DNA of 64,000 nucleotides from the NCBI RefSeq assembly GCF_023073415.1, contig NZ_JADPJL010000008.1, positions 1 to 64,000 on the forward strand, given 5' to 3'. Positions 1 to 9,750 of this stretch are shown here, piece after piece. Below the pieces are notes generated by a model. The model ran no database searches. It was not told where the DNA came from and saw only the letters and a list, made by a program, of their open reading frames with translations. Both the position numbers and the translations under genes were made by a program. The stretch comes from Bradyrhizobium sp. 190. Its GTDB lineage: Bacteria; Pseudomonadota; Alphaproteobacteria; Rhizobiales; Xanthobacteraceae. The first letter of the stretch is position 1. Every line of letters begins with the position of its first letter.

Positions 1-440
1 GGGTATCGGGCGACATCGCCGCGCGCTTTGGCCGGTGGCCACCGGCCAAAGCGCTCAGTCGCTTCCATCGCACATTTTGCTCAATGGGCAGATACAAGGT
101 GTTCTTCGAGGTGCGGCGCGTCGCACCGTAGGTTTCGCGATCAAGACGCTCGTTGTTCAGGCGAAAAAGCGGAATCTTGATCAGGCCGTTGTCGAGCAGC
201 TCTACGGTTTGCTCAAAGAAATGATGATAGCGAGCGGGATTCCCGTGCGGGTGAGTCTAATGATTTTGTACTCGTCAGAGTTGAAATCGAAGTCAAGGTG
301 CAGCGTGAGAGTAGAATAGAGGATGCCGATGGAAATCCCGACCGGTGATTTCGGCGAGCTTGTCGATCTTGTTGTCGTGCGCGTGATAAACGGTGACGAG
401 GATCTGCGAGTCCCGACGATCGCGCCGCTTCTGGTCCTCA
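1..440 (-). pseudogene. Unidentified decayed coding sequence at left edge
   Basis: On the minus strand an open frame runs from a TAG at about 257-259 to the window edge (about 85 codons, no start), containing the stretches RYHHFFEQTVELLDNGLIK and RLDRETYGATRRTSKNTLYL, which have protein-like composition and codon use. Upstream, between this stop and the end of the ExoF-like gene, two other minus frames carry further plausible pieces (for example ILVTVYHAHDNKIDKLAEI). The pieces would join only with frame changes, so this looks like one decayed gene whose 3' part leaves the window. I do not recognise the family. It could equally be an intact gene with an unusual start plus a relic. Confidence 0.3.
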
Positions 441-1805
441 TCACCTGCTGCCGACGCGCAGCGAATCGGCCGTGGTCAGCGCCGGTGGGTCTTTTGAATT
501 GCTCAGCTTTCGGGGAGGCGCGTCAGGACCGTCCTGGTATCGCAGGCTGACCTCGATGGCGTCACCCGGCTGCAACTCGGTATCTTCGCTCGCGATAATC
601 CGTTCCGGCCCTTTCTCGCCTTTTCTAATGATGGCGATGTCGGGCTTACTGCCGGCTCCTCGTACGAGTTGTGATCGAACCATCGCAGTGTACTGAAGCT
701 TCTCGCCGACGCTCTGCAGCCTTTCGCGGATTTGGTTGAGCCTCAAGCTGGTGCCTTGCAGCTCACGGAGCAAGTCGAGCCTCCGCTGGTCGTCGAGCCT
801 TCCCAGCCTTCTGGTGAGCTCGTCCTGTTGCGTCTTTACCTGCATGAGCTGCGCGGAGGTCTGCAGCTTCCGAGTTGATGACAGCAGCACCGCGCGCCGC
901 GCATCCGTCACGCGAGGGCTGGTCAATGAACCCTTGCCGTAGAGGTCGGACGCTTTCTGCAGTTCTTCGAGGTCTGCCTGAAATCCCTCCTCCTCTTTCT
1001 TCTGCTGCTCTGAGAGCACGCGGACCTGGTTCTCTCCCTGTTGGACGCCGCGCTGAAGGAACGTCTTTTCCTTCTGATAATCACTCTGCTTCGTCTTCAA
1101 ATACTCCGTTTCTGCATTGACGATTTCCGAAATCGCCGATCGAGCTATCGGTGCGTCCGTCACAGCGCTTGGACTGATCTGGGTCGCCTCTCCGAGTTCC
1201 GTCTTGATACGCCACAAGTGCGCCTGCTCTTTGGCGAACTCCGTCCAAAGCGATCCATACTCGGCTCTCAGGTCTGCTGATTCGAGATACGGGTTGTTCA
1301 TTCTGATACGCATGATGTCGTAGCCGCCCGCAACTGCGACGAGTTGGCGTGCGGTAGTTGCTGGACGATAAGGATATTCACCCGGCCTCGATACGTCGCC
1401 ATTTATGTATATGGGCCTGTATTCCGCCACGGTCGTCGTGACCTCATTCGCGTCTATCACGATGACGGCCTCACGGCCATCCGGAGTCCTCTGTCGATAC
1501 ACCTTGCCGGCCAGTGCGGTGCCGATTTTGGCTCGAATCTGCGGTACGGGAAGGCCGGCTACTGGAAGCATTCCGACCAGCGGCAACGAGATGTTGCCAT
1601 CCATTTGGACGGTTGCACGATGCCGTAGCTCCGGTACGCCCGCCACGGCCACCTCCAGGACATCTCCGATGTTTACTCGATATTCGGCCTTTGCTTGGGT
1701 AGAGATTGCCACGGCAATAGCCACCAGGCCCCATTTGATGCAACGACCGGACTTACTGCCAAACACGTCGAACTGGGAACAATTGCGCAGCATGGAGTTC
1801 GTCAT
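441..1805 (-). CDS. Polysaccharide export protein, ExoF/Wza-related, periplasmic
   Basis: The product is an outer-membrane/periplasmic polysaccharide export protein of the Wza/ExoF group. After an N-terminal signal segment (WGLVAIAVAISTQAKA) comes the Poly_export domain (YRVNIGDVLEVAVAGVPELR, then DGNISLPLVGMLPVAGLP), an SLBB-like part (YINGDVSRPGEYPYRP), a long coiled-coil-rich middle rich in E/K/Q, and a C-terminal beta part (IIRKGEKGPERIIASEDTEL, LQPGDAIEVSL). The length, about 455 residues, fits ExoF. I place the start at the ATG at 1803-1805, just before the signal peptide; the frame stays open to 1919, with two further ATGs in a short direct repeat. It is divergent from the sugar-phosphate transferase at 2142 and shares its promoter region. 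Confidence 0.85.
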   Translation of the reverse strand: MTNSMLRNCSQFDVFGSKSGRCIKWGLVAIAVAISTQAKAEYRVNIGDVLEVAVAGVPELRHRATVQMDGNISLPLVGMLPVAGLPVPQIRAKIGTALAGKVYRQRTPDGREAVIVIDANEVTTTVAEYRPIYINGDVSRPGEYPYRPATTARQLVAVAGGYDIMRIRMNNPYLESADLRAEYGSLWTEFAKEQAHLWRIKTELGEATQISPSAVTDAPIARSAISEIVNAETEYLKTKQSDYQKEKTFLQRGVQQGENQVRVLSEQQKKEEEGFQADLEELQKASDLYGKGSLTSPRVTDARRAVLLSSTRKLQTSAQLMQVKTQQDELTRRLGRLDDQRRLDLLRELQGTSLRLNQIRERLQSVGEKLQYTAMVRSQLVRGAGSKPDIAIIRKGEKGPERIIASEDTELQPGDAIEVSLRYQDGPDAPPRKLSNSKDPPALTTADSLRVGSR

Positions 1806-2141
1806 GGCGGAAACTCTCTGTACTAACGTGCTCATCACCAACGTGCTCATCCCGTGAAATCGTTCAAATCTTGTCTCCCGTTGGAGCAAGCCGTCCCAAC
1901 AGACCATCCGCAAAACCAACGTTCTGTTTCCTCATTGGCGCTGCGGCCGCTCACCGCCTTCCTCGCCATGTTCGCCAGATCTGTCCTCTTGATTATTCGG
2001 CAATTTAACTCCGCACTGCCCCGGCTCAACCGGCCATCGTGGTTACCTCTCTCTACCCATTTATAGCCAATTTCACCCCAGTTACCCGACTGCTAATGAT
2101 TTGCTGGGAGGCGGATGACTGGGAACGATTGGGAGTGACTG
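1806..2141. promoter_or_regulatory. Divergent intergenic region with shared EPS upstream motif
   Basis: This 336-bp gap separates the divergent export and sugar-transferase genes. At 2024-2090 it holds a block beginning CGGCTCAACCGGCCATCG, then GGTTACC, ATAGCCAATTTC and a second GTTACCC. The block closely resembles the one at 4188-4252 in front of the ExoP-like gene and is related to blocks at 32718 and 38181. I infer a common regulator-binding or promoter element for polysaccharide genes; no regulator is encoded in the window. Confidence 0.45.
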
Positions 2142-3626
2142 GTGAGTTATGTTACCAATTCGCCGGCCTCTACCCAGCTTCCGACCCAGTTGATCGCTGG
2201 CAGCAGGGCCGTCTCAGCGGGCAAGGGCGGCCGATTAGCTGCGCTATTGGTACTGGTAGCAAGTACCGAATTCGTGCTCGTAGCCGTCGCGGCCTATTTC
2301 GCAGCCGTCCTCTATCATCGGCTGATCCTGCTGAATTCGGACGACGCCAAGTACATTCCGGAATCACTTCTGATTTCCACAATGCTTTTGCTCGTTTCTG
2401 TAGGGCTCCGGCAATATTCGCGGATCCAGACGCAGCCTCGACACGTTTTCATCTGGAGCGGCGCCAGCAGCGTTCTCTTCGTATTCGCCTTCTTCATCTC
2501 GACGATATTCCTCCTGAAAGTCTCGGGAGACTACTCGCGCGCTACTATCATAGCCCAAGCCGTGAGTGTTTTCATTACGGTACTTTGCACGCGGGCAATA
2601 TGGTTCTCACTACTACAGCCTGCCATTGCATCAGGGTTGATCGACGCCAGGCGCATCATACTTATAGGGGATCCAAGTCACTGCTCCCGTTTTTCTGCTC
2701 GAGCATTCGTCACGGGACTTCGGACTATCCGCTCGTTCGACTTTCCGACGGCTCGCACCGACACCTCAGTAGTGGCTCGTCCCGGCGCGGTGCAAGCGCT
2801 ACCTGATATCCGCCAACTGGTCGCAAATTGCCGGCCCCTCCGAGCGGATGACATTGTCATTTTGACTTCGGAGCTGGATGTTCGATCTGCTCTCGCGCTT
2901 GCCAGCGCTCTATCAGACCTGCCAGTTGACGTTCACGTCGTCCCTATTGGATCCGTCGATCTCATGGCCGTGTCGCGGATCACTCAGTTCGGCAACATGG
3001 TGACAATGCGGGTCTGCCAGTGCCCGCTCACTCCTTTCAACCGAGCAATCAAGCGAGCATTCGACGTTGCCGCCTCAATCGCTGGCCTTATTCTGGTTAG
3101 TCCCCTTTTCGTCATCGTTTCGCTCGCAATCAAGCTCGATTCTCGCGGTCCGGTGCTATTTCGCCAGACACGGCATGGCTACAACAATGAGCCCATTAGC
3201 GTCCTGAAATTCCGAACGATGACAGTGATGGAGAATGGCGACAATTTCAAACCTGTCGTCAGACATGATCCACGAGTGACCCGTCTGGGACGCTTCTTGC
3301 GCCGTACCAATATCGATGAGCTTCCGCAGTTGTTCAATGTCCTGGCCGGTAACATGTCACTCGTCGGGCCCCGTCCACACGCGACGTCGCAAAACGAGGC
3401 GTTCGCTGAGCTGATTTCGTCGTTTTTCCGTCGCCACAACGTCAAGCCCGGCATTACGGGCTGGGCTCAGGTCAACGGCTATCGCGGCGACACCGATACG
3501 CTCGAGAAAATGCAGCGTCGTGTGGAGCACGATCTGTACTACATCGATAACTGGTCGCTTCTTTTCGACCTGCGAATCATTCTGCTCACGTTTTTCTCCA
3601 GAGAGGTCTACGCGAACGCCTTTTGA
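2142..3626 (+). CDS. Undecaprenyl-phosphate sugar phosphotransferase (WcaJ/ExoY family)
   Basis: This polyprenyl-phosphate hexose-1-phosphate transferase would start repeat-unit assembly on the inner membrane. Residues 1-290 hold several hydrophobic segments ([51 protein letters not shown]) and a CoA-binding-like domain. From about residue 300 comes the bacterial sugar transferase domain: [84 protein letters not shown] and a final [15 protein letters not shown]. The size (494 residues) and layout match WcaJ rather than the shorter ExoY. The start is GTG 2142, with GGGAG at 2131-2135. Confidence 0.9.
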   Translation: MSYVTNSPASTQLPTQLIAGSRAVSAGKGGRLAALLVLVASTEFVLVAVAAYFAAVLYHRLILLNSDDAKYIPESLLISTMLLLVSVGLRQYSRIQTQPRHVFIWSGASSVLFVFAFFISTIFLLKVSGDYSRATIIAQAVSVFITVLCTRAIWFSLLQPAIASGLIDARRIILIGDPSHCSRFSARAFVTGLRTIRSFDFPTARTDTSVVARPGAVQALPDIRQLVANCRPLRADDIVILTSELDVRSALALASALSDLPVDVHVVPIGSVDLMAVSRITQFGNMVTMRVCQCPLTPFNRAIKRAFDVAASIAGLILVSPLFVIVSLAIKLDSRGPVLFRQTRHGYNNEPISVLKFRTMTVMENGDNFKPVVRHDPRVTRLGRFLRRTNIDELPQLFNVLAGNMSLVGPRPHATSQNEAFAELISSFFRRHNVKPGITGWAQVNGYRGDTDTLEKMQRRVEHDLYYIDNWSLLFDLRIILLTFFSREVYANAF

Positions 3627-3804
3627 GGATTTGAAAGGCCAATCCTCCGTCAGCCGAAGGCGATGCAATTCGCAAATACTTGTTGTCTCTCCGGAAGGTC
3701 CACCCGAGTGTAGTGGTCGAAGTCAATCTGAACCCTGCCGCTTCATCTGTCCGTCCTTCTTCGGGCCGGACTCTAACTCGTCGTCCGTGAACAAGCCTCT
3801 AAGC

Positions 3805-4185
3805 GATTGAGCGGGAGTCTGTTTTTCGGATGCGGAGGCATTTGAGATTGCAGGGATATGGAGCTTGAGAACCCCAAACCTCGCAATTTCGTTTGTCGAT
3901 TCGCCTTCGCTGCGAACCATGATTCTGTGGTGCATCGGAGGGGACGATGCGGCCGAAGAAGCGCAAGACGACGGGATCGAACGATCTGTTCGGGTGCCGC
4001 TGGAGCAGATCATCAATCTGAAGCACGAGCTGGTTCTGCTTGCCGGGAAGATCGATTGGGACTGGATCGACCGCGAGATCGCACCGCTCTACAGCGAGAA
4101 CGGCCGGTCCGGCTGGCAGGCCACCGCCAGACCCATTGGGATGGCACGCAAGCGGATTGCGGCTCGAGCTTTGATCCGGCAGTGC
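3805..4185 (+). pseudogene. IS5-family transposase N-terminal relic
   Basis: ATG 3947 opens MRPKKRKTTGSNDLF, and the next frame continues with LEQIINLKHELVLLAGKIDW, DWIDREIAPLYSENGR. Together these are the N-terminus of a common rhizobial IS5-group transposase, joined by one frameshift near 3990. Homology stops near 4120-4180, so only about 60 codons survive. The non-coding lead-in (about 3760-3946), with GAGCGGGAGTC, resembles that of a second relic at 51700-52048, so this is probably the left IS end plus the start of tnp. Confidence 0.75.
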
Positions 4186-4187
4186 CG

Positions 4188-4252
4188 CGGCTCAATGGAC
4201 CGTCGTAGTTACCCACTTATTGCCAATTCCCATCCATTCCCATCCAGTGATC
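4188..4252 (+). promoter_or_regulatory. EPS upstream motif, copy 2
   Basis: The block CGGCTCAATGGACCGTCG, then TAGTTACC, CACTTATTGCCAATTCCC and CCATTCCCATCC matches the block at 2024-2090 over about 65 bp with one short gap. It lies about 380 bp before the ExoP-like gene. Being present in front of two different export genes but not inside them suggests a regulatory role. The stretch from 4253 to 4628 holds no gene that I can see. Confidence 0.45.
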
Positions 4253-4628
4253 CGGATTGTACTGTTCTCGCTGGAGATGAGCGACTGGGTCGTAGAGTAC
4301 CATGAGTTATGCGTTGTCCACTTTTTTGCCGCGCCCTACCAAGTTCCAGGCACATTTTGTCAATGGCGGCAGCGCGGCCCCAGCGAGCGTTGCTAGAAGG
4401 CATTTAGATGCGTTGTCAGTAGCGGCTTGCGTCGGCTCCTTCGGCTTTGGCGGTCCTCGATCATCGTTTCGTCCCTGCTGTACTCACCGTCCCGGCGGCC
4501 AAGTACTTCCTTAACATAAAGGCTAGTTGCAATGTTTATTGACGCGCCTTCGTTTCCTGCATCTTAACCGACCTCTTCGTTATTAAATTGCGCACGTGAT
4601 TGAGCATCCACTATCAGGCTGGTAGGAA

Positions 4629-5735
4629 ATGTTGCAGAACAGCAGGACCGATAATTGGATAAATCGCGACAATGGGCCGCCTGAATTTCGTCCAGGGCCG
4701 GTCGTGTCGCTGGCAGACGTGCTGGCCGTGCTGGCCTTCATACGACGACATGTACCGATCATATCGCTGACATGTTTCGCGGCGCTTGGCGTTGCTACAC
4801 TTTACCTCATCACCGTGGGACCTACGTTCACCGCCAAGGCGCTACTCATCGTAAACGCGAAAGCGACCTTTGCGGACGCTGCGTCGGTGTCAACGGCCGT
4901 GGAAAGCCAGATCGGAATCATAAAGTCTGAGAGCATCGCTAGCGCCGTGATCGAGAAGCTCGGCCTTGCTCAAGACCTGGAATTTACGACCGGCCAAGGT
5001 AGCGGCATGATATCCCGGCTGCTCGGTTGGAGTAAACCGGCGACGGAAGCTAGCGCCGCGCGCTATGCCTTGGAACCGTTCGAACGCAAGCTTTCGGCCA
5101 AGCGTGTCGGCCCTACGTATCTTGTCGAGATTACCTTCGGTTCCAGAGATCCTGATCGAGCGGCGCAGATCGCAAACGCCGTTGCAGAAAAATATATTAC
5201 CCATCAAATGGACAAGGGCAGCTTGCAAGACGATCAATGGGTTAAGGACCGACTGAACGAATTGAGCACTCAAGCATTAGCTGCCCAAACGGCATTGGAG
5301 GACTATAGTAAGAATAGGAAAGAGCCAGCGGATTCCGCTGCTACCATCGATAAATTGGCAGCCGCTGCGGAATCATCCAAAAACGCCTATGATAATTTTC
5401 GCTACGTGCTGCGTAAGACAGTAGCGACGCAACAACAATCCTCGCCGGTGTTCGAGGCGAGTCTCGTCTCTGCGGCGTCGCCACCCTTGAGACCAAGTTC
5501 GCCAAAAGCTAGAATCGTGCTTGGAATAGCGATCGTTGGAGGGCTACTTGTTGGCATCGCTATCGCATTTCTGCGCGATCTCTTAGATCGAGGCATCCGC
5601 ACCAGCGGGCAGGAATCTCGTCTAAGTGCTCCAGATGACAGGATCGATCGACCGCTTCCGGACGCGGTTCGACCAGATCATCAATCCCAAGCATCGGCAA
5701 AGGCAACGCCAGTACGCCTCACGGGTTCTGGGTGA
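4629..5735 (+). pseudogene. ExoP/Wzz-type chain-length protein, truncated, kinase domain missing
   Basis: The product is an inner-membrane polysaccharide co-polymerase of the Wzz/ExoP type. It shows the N-terminal Wzz domain with a first membrane segment (VPIISLTCFAALGVATLYLI), the periplasmic part with TFTAKALLIV, IGIIKSESIASAVIEKLGL and GSRDPDRAAQIANAVAEKYI, a coiled coil, and the second membrane segment (IVLGIAIVGGLLVGIAIAFL) followed by RDLLDRGIRTSGQ. In ExoP/BY-kinase proteins a tyrosine-kinase domain of about 250 residues follows here. In this gene the frame runs instead into IS5-type sequence at about 5633 and ends after about 33 unrelated residues. RBS-like GGTAGGAA precedes ATG 4629. 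It may keep some function as a kinase-free co-polymerase. Confidence 0.8.
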
Positions 5736-5810
5736 AGAGCGCCATCTTCAGCGACGATCGGCATCCGCCCGACCGGTCGATTCGTACTGAACACCAAGGC
5801 GTTGCGTTTA
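5635..5810 (+). pseudogene. IS5-family transposase fragment that truncates the ExoP-like gene
   Basis: ATG 5635 opens MTGSIDRFRTRFDQIINPKH, clearly related to the TGSNDLF...LEQIINLKHE start of the IS5 transposase at 3947. It then passes, in shifting frames, to KGNASTPHGFWVKSAIF and RFVLNTKAL, which resemble the later transposase stretch around FGVKVS...GGQFVLHAKALPGNPYDGH. The middle of the transposase is therefore deleted. The relic sits exactly where the ExoP-like gene loses homology, which makes it the likely cause of the truncation. Confidence 0.6.
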
Positions 5811-5868
5811 GGCAGCGTCTCATTGACGGCCGACAGGCGCGCGCGGCATCAGATGAGACAATTTAAGC

Positions 5869-7488
5869 ATGAGTACATCCACAAACCTTCTGGAAACGGC
5901 TCCCCCGCGCGATGGCGCGCCCAAAAGCCAGGGGACCGTGATTCACACTGGCCGCGCCATCTCGGTCGTCTTGTATGTCACCGTTGCCGCCCGGCTGCTG
6001 AGCATCGTCAGCCAGGTGCTGACGGCTTCGGCCTTTGGCGTTGGCCCAACCATGGACGCCTATACGGTGGCGCTGATCGTGCCCACGACCATTTCTGCCA
6101 TCTTGACCACGGCGGTAGGCGCGGCATTGATTCCGGTCTTTGTGGACTACCGCGAAAACAAAGGCGAGGCGGAGTCCATGCGCCTGCTCTGGGCAGCGAT
6201 GACGCTGGGCACGCTGATTGCGCTGGTGGTGACGGTGGCGCTGGTCGCGGGCGCGCCGCTGGTAGTGACGGTCTTCGCCCGGCAGATGGATGCCCCCACG
6301 CAGACGCTGGCGGTCATCCTCCTGCGCTTCTTGATGCCCGTGCTCTTGTTGCAAGTGCTGGTGACGCTGGTTGGCTCCGTTCTGAATGCCTATGGGCGGT
6401 TTGCTCTGCCAGCGCTGGCTCCCGTCACGATTACGCTGAGCATTATCGCGTTTCTGCTGTTTGCGCGTTCCTGGGGCATCTATGCACTGGGCTGGGCCAC
6501 GATTGTGGGTTATTCGCTGAATTTCTTGCTGCTCGTCGTTGCCTATCTGCGCTTGGGGCTGCGCTTTCATTTCGATTTTTCCTGGCGGCATCCTGGCATT
6601 CGGCGCATTGCCGCGCTTTGCACGCCCGCGCTGATTGGGGCGCTGATGGTCAACGGCAACAGTCTGGTCGATCAGTTTATGGCTTCGCTCTTGCCGCCGG
6701 GCAGCATTGCCTCGCTCAGCTACGCGATCAAGCTGGTGGATATGCCCTCGGGGATTTTTTATACGGCGCTCTCCACGGCGCTCTTGCCGGTCTTCGCGCT
6801 GCAAGTGGCCCGCCGCGAATTTACGCTCTTAACCACCACCTTCCGCCAGGTGGTCATTTTTTCCGCAATCATCCTCTTGCCCGCTGGCGCGCTGCTGAGC
6901 TCGTTGTCGCGCCCGGTGGTGGAGATTTTCTATCACCATGGCAATTTTAGCGCGCAGGCTACGGATGTGGTGGCGTCCGCCGTGATGTTTCTCGCGCCGA
7001 GTATATTCATCGTCACCTACGGCTTTATCAACGGACGGATCTTTAACGCCCTGCAAGATAATCGCACGCTGCGCAACATTGCCGTACTTCAACTGGGGCT
7101 CAACGCCGTCCTTGACTATCTGCTGATGCAAATCTGGGGCGTGGCAGGTATAGCGTTCGCTACCACGCTGACCTATCTGATTGGCGCGCTGATGCTGCTG
7201 CTCATTCTTAACAAGCGGCTGCAAGGGCTACGCCTGCCGCAGCTTTGCCTTTCGCTGGGCAAAACCGCGGTGGCGGCGGCGTTCCTGTGGCTGACATGCG
7301 CGCTGCTGGCGATGCTGCCCCAGGTGGCCGCGCTGCCGCTGCTGGTACAGATCGTCTTGCTGAGCGCCGCGGGTCTGGTGATCTATGCTGCGCTGCTGCT
7401 GGCCTTGCGCGTGCCAGAGGTCAGCCTGCTCTGGGGCATGCTGTGCAGTCGGCTGCCCTGGGGCCGCGCGCGGGCAAAACCAGCATAG
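5869..7488 (+). CDS. MurJ/MviN-type lipid flippase
   Basis: This 539-residue polytopic membrane protein of the MOP superfamily is MurJ-like: about 14 hydrophobic segments, with SASFGVG-like TASAFGVGPTMDAYTVALIV near the N-terminus, LVDQFMASLLPPGSIASLSY in the middle and VVEIFYHHGNFSAQAT after it. MurJ proteins flip lipid II. In a polysaccharide locus such a protein may instead, or also, export lipid-linked repeat units (inference). ATG 5869 follows a short gap after the IS relic. Base composition is rich in G/C with a strong CTG/GCG bias, and residue choice differs from alphaproteobacterial MurJ as I know it, so acquisition together with the next gene is plausible. Confidence 0.8.
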   Translation: MSTSTNLLETAPPRDGAPKSQGTVIHTGRAISVVLYVTVAARLLSIVSQVLTASAFGVGPTMDAYTVALIVPTTISAILTTAVGAALIPVFVDYRENKGEAESMRLLWAAMTLGTLIALVVTVALVAGAPLVVTVFARQMDAPTQTLAVILLRFLMPVLLLQVLVTLVGSVLNAYGRFALPALAPVTITLSIIAFLLFARSWGIYALGWATIVGYSLNFLLLVVAYLRLGLRFHFDFSWRHPGIRRIAALCTPALIGALMVNGNSLVDQFMASLLPPGSIASLSYAIKLVDMPSGIFYTALSTALLPVFALQVARREFTLLTTTFRQVVIFSAIILLPAGALLSSLSRPVVEIFYHHGNFSAQATDVVASAVMFLAPSIFIVTYGFINGRIFNALQDNRTLRNIAVLQLGLNAVLDYLLMQIWGVAGIAFATTLTYLIGALMLLLILNKRLQGLRLPQLCLSLGKTAVAAAFLWLTCALLAMLPQVAALPLLVQIVLLSAAGLVIYAALLLALRVPEVSLLWGMLCSRLPWGRARAKPA

Positions 7489-7546
7489 GCCGCAGATGAG
7501 CGTATCGATGTTTGCGTACCCTGCGAGGAAGGAAGAACTTCCATGA

Positions 7547-8411
7547 GTGTTCAAGCCGGCTAGCTCCCCACCCAAAGGCCTTACCCTGGCAGACCTGGTG
7601 AGGCAGGCGCGTGGTATGGTCCATGTCATCAGTGGTATGGTCCATGTCATCAGACAAAAACGCTCGTGGGCCTGCGTGCGCCTCTTCTGGTTGGGCGAGC
7701 GCAACCCTCGCCGCGTCCCCGGCGCGTTTCGCTTTCCTTTCGGGCCGGTGCGCTGTATGGGCGCCGGGGTGATGCTGTCGCTCTATCGTGAGATTTTTCT
7801 GGACTGCGGCTATGAGGTCGTCGGATTAGGCGACGCGCCCGTGATCCTTGATTGCGGTGGGAATATTGGCATGGGTGTGATCTGGTTCAAGCAGCGCTAT
7901 CCGCGTGCCCGCATCACCGTCTTTGAAGCCGACCCGCAAACCGCCGACCTTCTGGAAGAGAATGCGCGCGCGCTGGGCCTCACCTCGGTCACGGTGGTTC
8001 GCGCCGCCGTCAGCGATGCCGCTGGCAAGGTATCGTTTGTGCCTGAGGGATCGCTGGGCGGCCATGTCGGCGATGGGCCAGGGGTGCTGGTGGACGCGGT
8101 GCGTTTAAGTGACCTGATTACCGAGCCGGTGGATTATCTCAAGGTCGAGCAGCGAATTTGGCGTGCTAAAAGACCTGTGCGCCACAGGCAAAATGGGGTT
8201 GGTCAAGTATCTTTCGTGCGAATTGCACTGCAGTCCTGCTGTGCAAGACCAGGTTGCGGAACTGTGGACGGCGCTTTCGCAAGCGGGCTTCCGCATCACG
8301 GTTAGGGAGGCGAGGGTGTGTGATGCACTGCCAGGGCCACCCATGCCCACGCCGTTTTTCTCGGCACCGAGCGCGAAATATCTCGTCTGGCTCTATGCTT
8401 GGCGTGTGTAG
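7547..8411 (+). pseudogene. FkbM-family methyltransferase, frameshifted
   Basis: The first frame (GTG 7547) gives an FkbM-type SAM methyltransferase: VILDCGGNIGMGVIWFKQRY (motif I), ARITVFEADPQTADLLEENA, then LVDAVRLSDLITEPVDYLKV. FkbM proteins continue at this point with an acidic DIEGxE motif. Here the frame changes at about 8147, the DIEG codons are lost, and the rest (EFGVLKDLCATGKMGLVKYL, through SAKYLVWLYAWRV) lies in the second frame to a stop at 8411. A short deletion explains both. The original enzyme would methylate a hydroxyl, typically on a sugar. It lies 58 bp behind the flippase gene and shares its composition, so the two probably moved together. Confidence 0.8.
7611..7652 (+). 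repeat. Tandem 21-bp duplication inside the fkbM pseudogene
   Basis: A 21-bp unit (7611-7631) is followed at once by an identical copy (7632-7652). It encodes seven residues in frame, giving GMVHVIS twice. It is a recent in-frame slippage duplication in a gene that is broken further on. Confidence 0.9.
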
Positions 8412-9126
8412 GGATTCGGACCGCATCTTGCCATGAGCGAAGAAGAGGACATCGTTCAGCTTCATCGGGATGGTGACACGTGACTGCAACCTATTTAGCG
8501 AACTCGCCGAGCTGCTCACCCGGCTTCGCTGGTGCTTTGGGCGTTTGGATTCGGTTGGCAGGCCGCGACGATCGGCGCGACATCGCTTTTGCTGTCAATT
8601 GCCTTGACCTCGGCCTACAGTTATTCGGCCTCGCCGGTGCGCTGGCAGGAAGTATCGGCAGTCTCCCTTTGGGAGTGCTGGTCGTTGACCAAAGCCGCCA
8701 CGGCGCTTGGAACGGGCATCGCTAAAGTGATACCGATCGATCAGACCTGGAAAGTCGCCTTTGTGGTCGCGGTCGGTGTGGTGGTCACTCACATCATCTC
8801 CGCCGAGCTAGACGCATCCGTTTTTCTGCGACGCGTGGCCAAGTCTTCGGCTTGATGACCGTGCTGCTTGGGTTCGTGCTCACAAAAGTCCATCGCTCCG
8901 TGATATCTCTCGTTCGCGGCGCGAGTGAAGAAGCGCCTTAGGAACGTTTGAAAATACCGACGCAGGACACAAACTCAGTCGCCTGGTCGACCGGATCCTC
9001 TTCTTGAGTTCAGAGATCGCAAGATTGGCGTCTTGCCGCTGATCGGAAAGCAGGATCGGCGACTGAAATCGGCGTGCTCGATCGTCTTGTGAACGACAAC
9101 CAAAAGCACGACAGAAAACACTCTCG
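8412..9126. other. Gap with one membrane-protein-like fragment
   Basis: Frame + 8532-8855 encodes about 107 residues with hydrophobic stretches (FGWQAATIGATSLLLSIAL; VAFVVAVGVVVTHIISAEL) and could be the tail of a membrane protein, but I recognise no family and see no ribosome-binding site. The remaining sequence to 9126 shows no convincing coding or RNA feature. Confidence 0.3.
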
Positions 9127-9275
9127 CACTATCTGATCAAGATCGCCCGGCTCGGCGGTTATCTCGCGCGCGCCAGCGATCCGCCGCCCGCCAATACGTC
9201 ATGTGGCGCGGGCTGTCACGGCTCACCGACATCCCGCTAGGCGCCGTGGTCGGAGGAGAATTTGTGGGTAATTGA
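9127..9275 (+). pseudogene. IS4-family transposase C-terminal relic
   Basis: HYLIKIARLGGYLARASDPP, then PANT and, after a one-base frameshift near 9200, VMWRGLSRLTDIPLGAVVGG and EFVGN-stop. This is the conserved C-terminus of Tn5/IS4-type transposases (LARLGGYLARxxDPPPGNxVMWRGLxRLTDI). Only about 49 codons remain, so the element is inactive. Confidence 0.8.
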
Positions 9276-9474
9276 AAGCCGGGGAGGGCCAGTGAGGGCC
9301 GCGATGTACTTGGAGGCGCCCAAAAAGCGGTAACACGAATCATACCTTCAGCAGTTTGCCGCAAACGATCAAGAGCCGCGTGGACGAGACGGTCAACTCC
9401 AAAAAGGCAGTATCGACGCTTACGGGGATCTGTGACGATAAGGATCGGATGCGAGAGGCGGATCGAAACGCTCA

Positions 9475-9700
9475 GTGATAGCGGGCGCCAGGCGCGTGGG
9501 ACGCATGCGAAGCTCTTCGGGACCAGGCGGAGAAGCAGTTCCCTCGCTCGGCAATCCAAAGCTCTCCAAGCCGATTAACTTCCCTGCTTACGCCTGGCCA
9601 TTGCGCGACCTGCTGGTCTGGGCTTCTGGTGGTCGAGAAAGGGTAATCCGAAAGGGTCGAGCCGCGGACCGGTTCAAATAGTATGATGCGAGAGGGTGTG
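9475..9700 (+). repeat. Dispersed EPS element, copy 1
   Basis: This stretch matches 13790-14010 over about 220 bp (shared TTCCCTCGCTCGGC, CAAAGCTCTCCA, CTGGTCTGGGCTTCTGGTG, then GGGTCGAGCCGCGGACCGG). Its core of about 75 bp, ending at GTGTGAGT, also recurs inverted at 49860-49960 and 54890-54990. Here and at copy 2 it leads directly into an asnB start, so it probably carries the asnB promoter (inference). Its first 45 bp (GTGATAGCGG...ATGCGAAGCTCT) also recur at about 51639. Confidence 0.7.
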
Positions 9701-9750
9701 AGTTTGGATGCCATGCATTGACGTCCTCTCATTAGGGAGTTCTTGTCAAG

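Noticed and set aside
5863..6804. Long minus-strand frame opposite the flippase
   Set aside because: It is an Arg/Gln/His-rich shadow of the plus-strand membrane protein, with no ribosome-binding site or domain.
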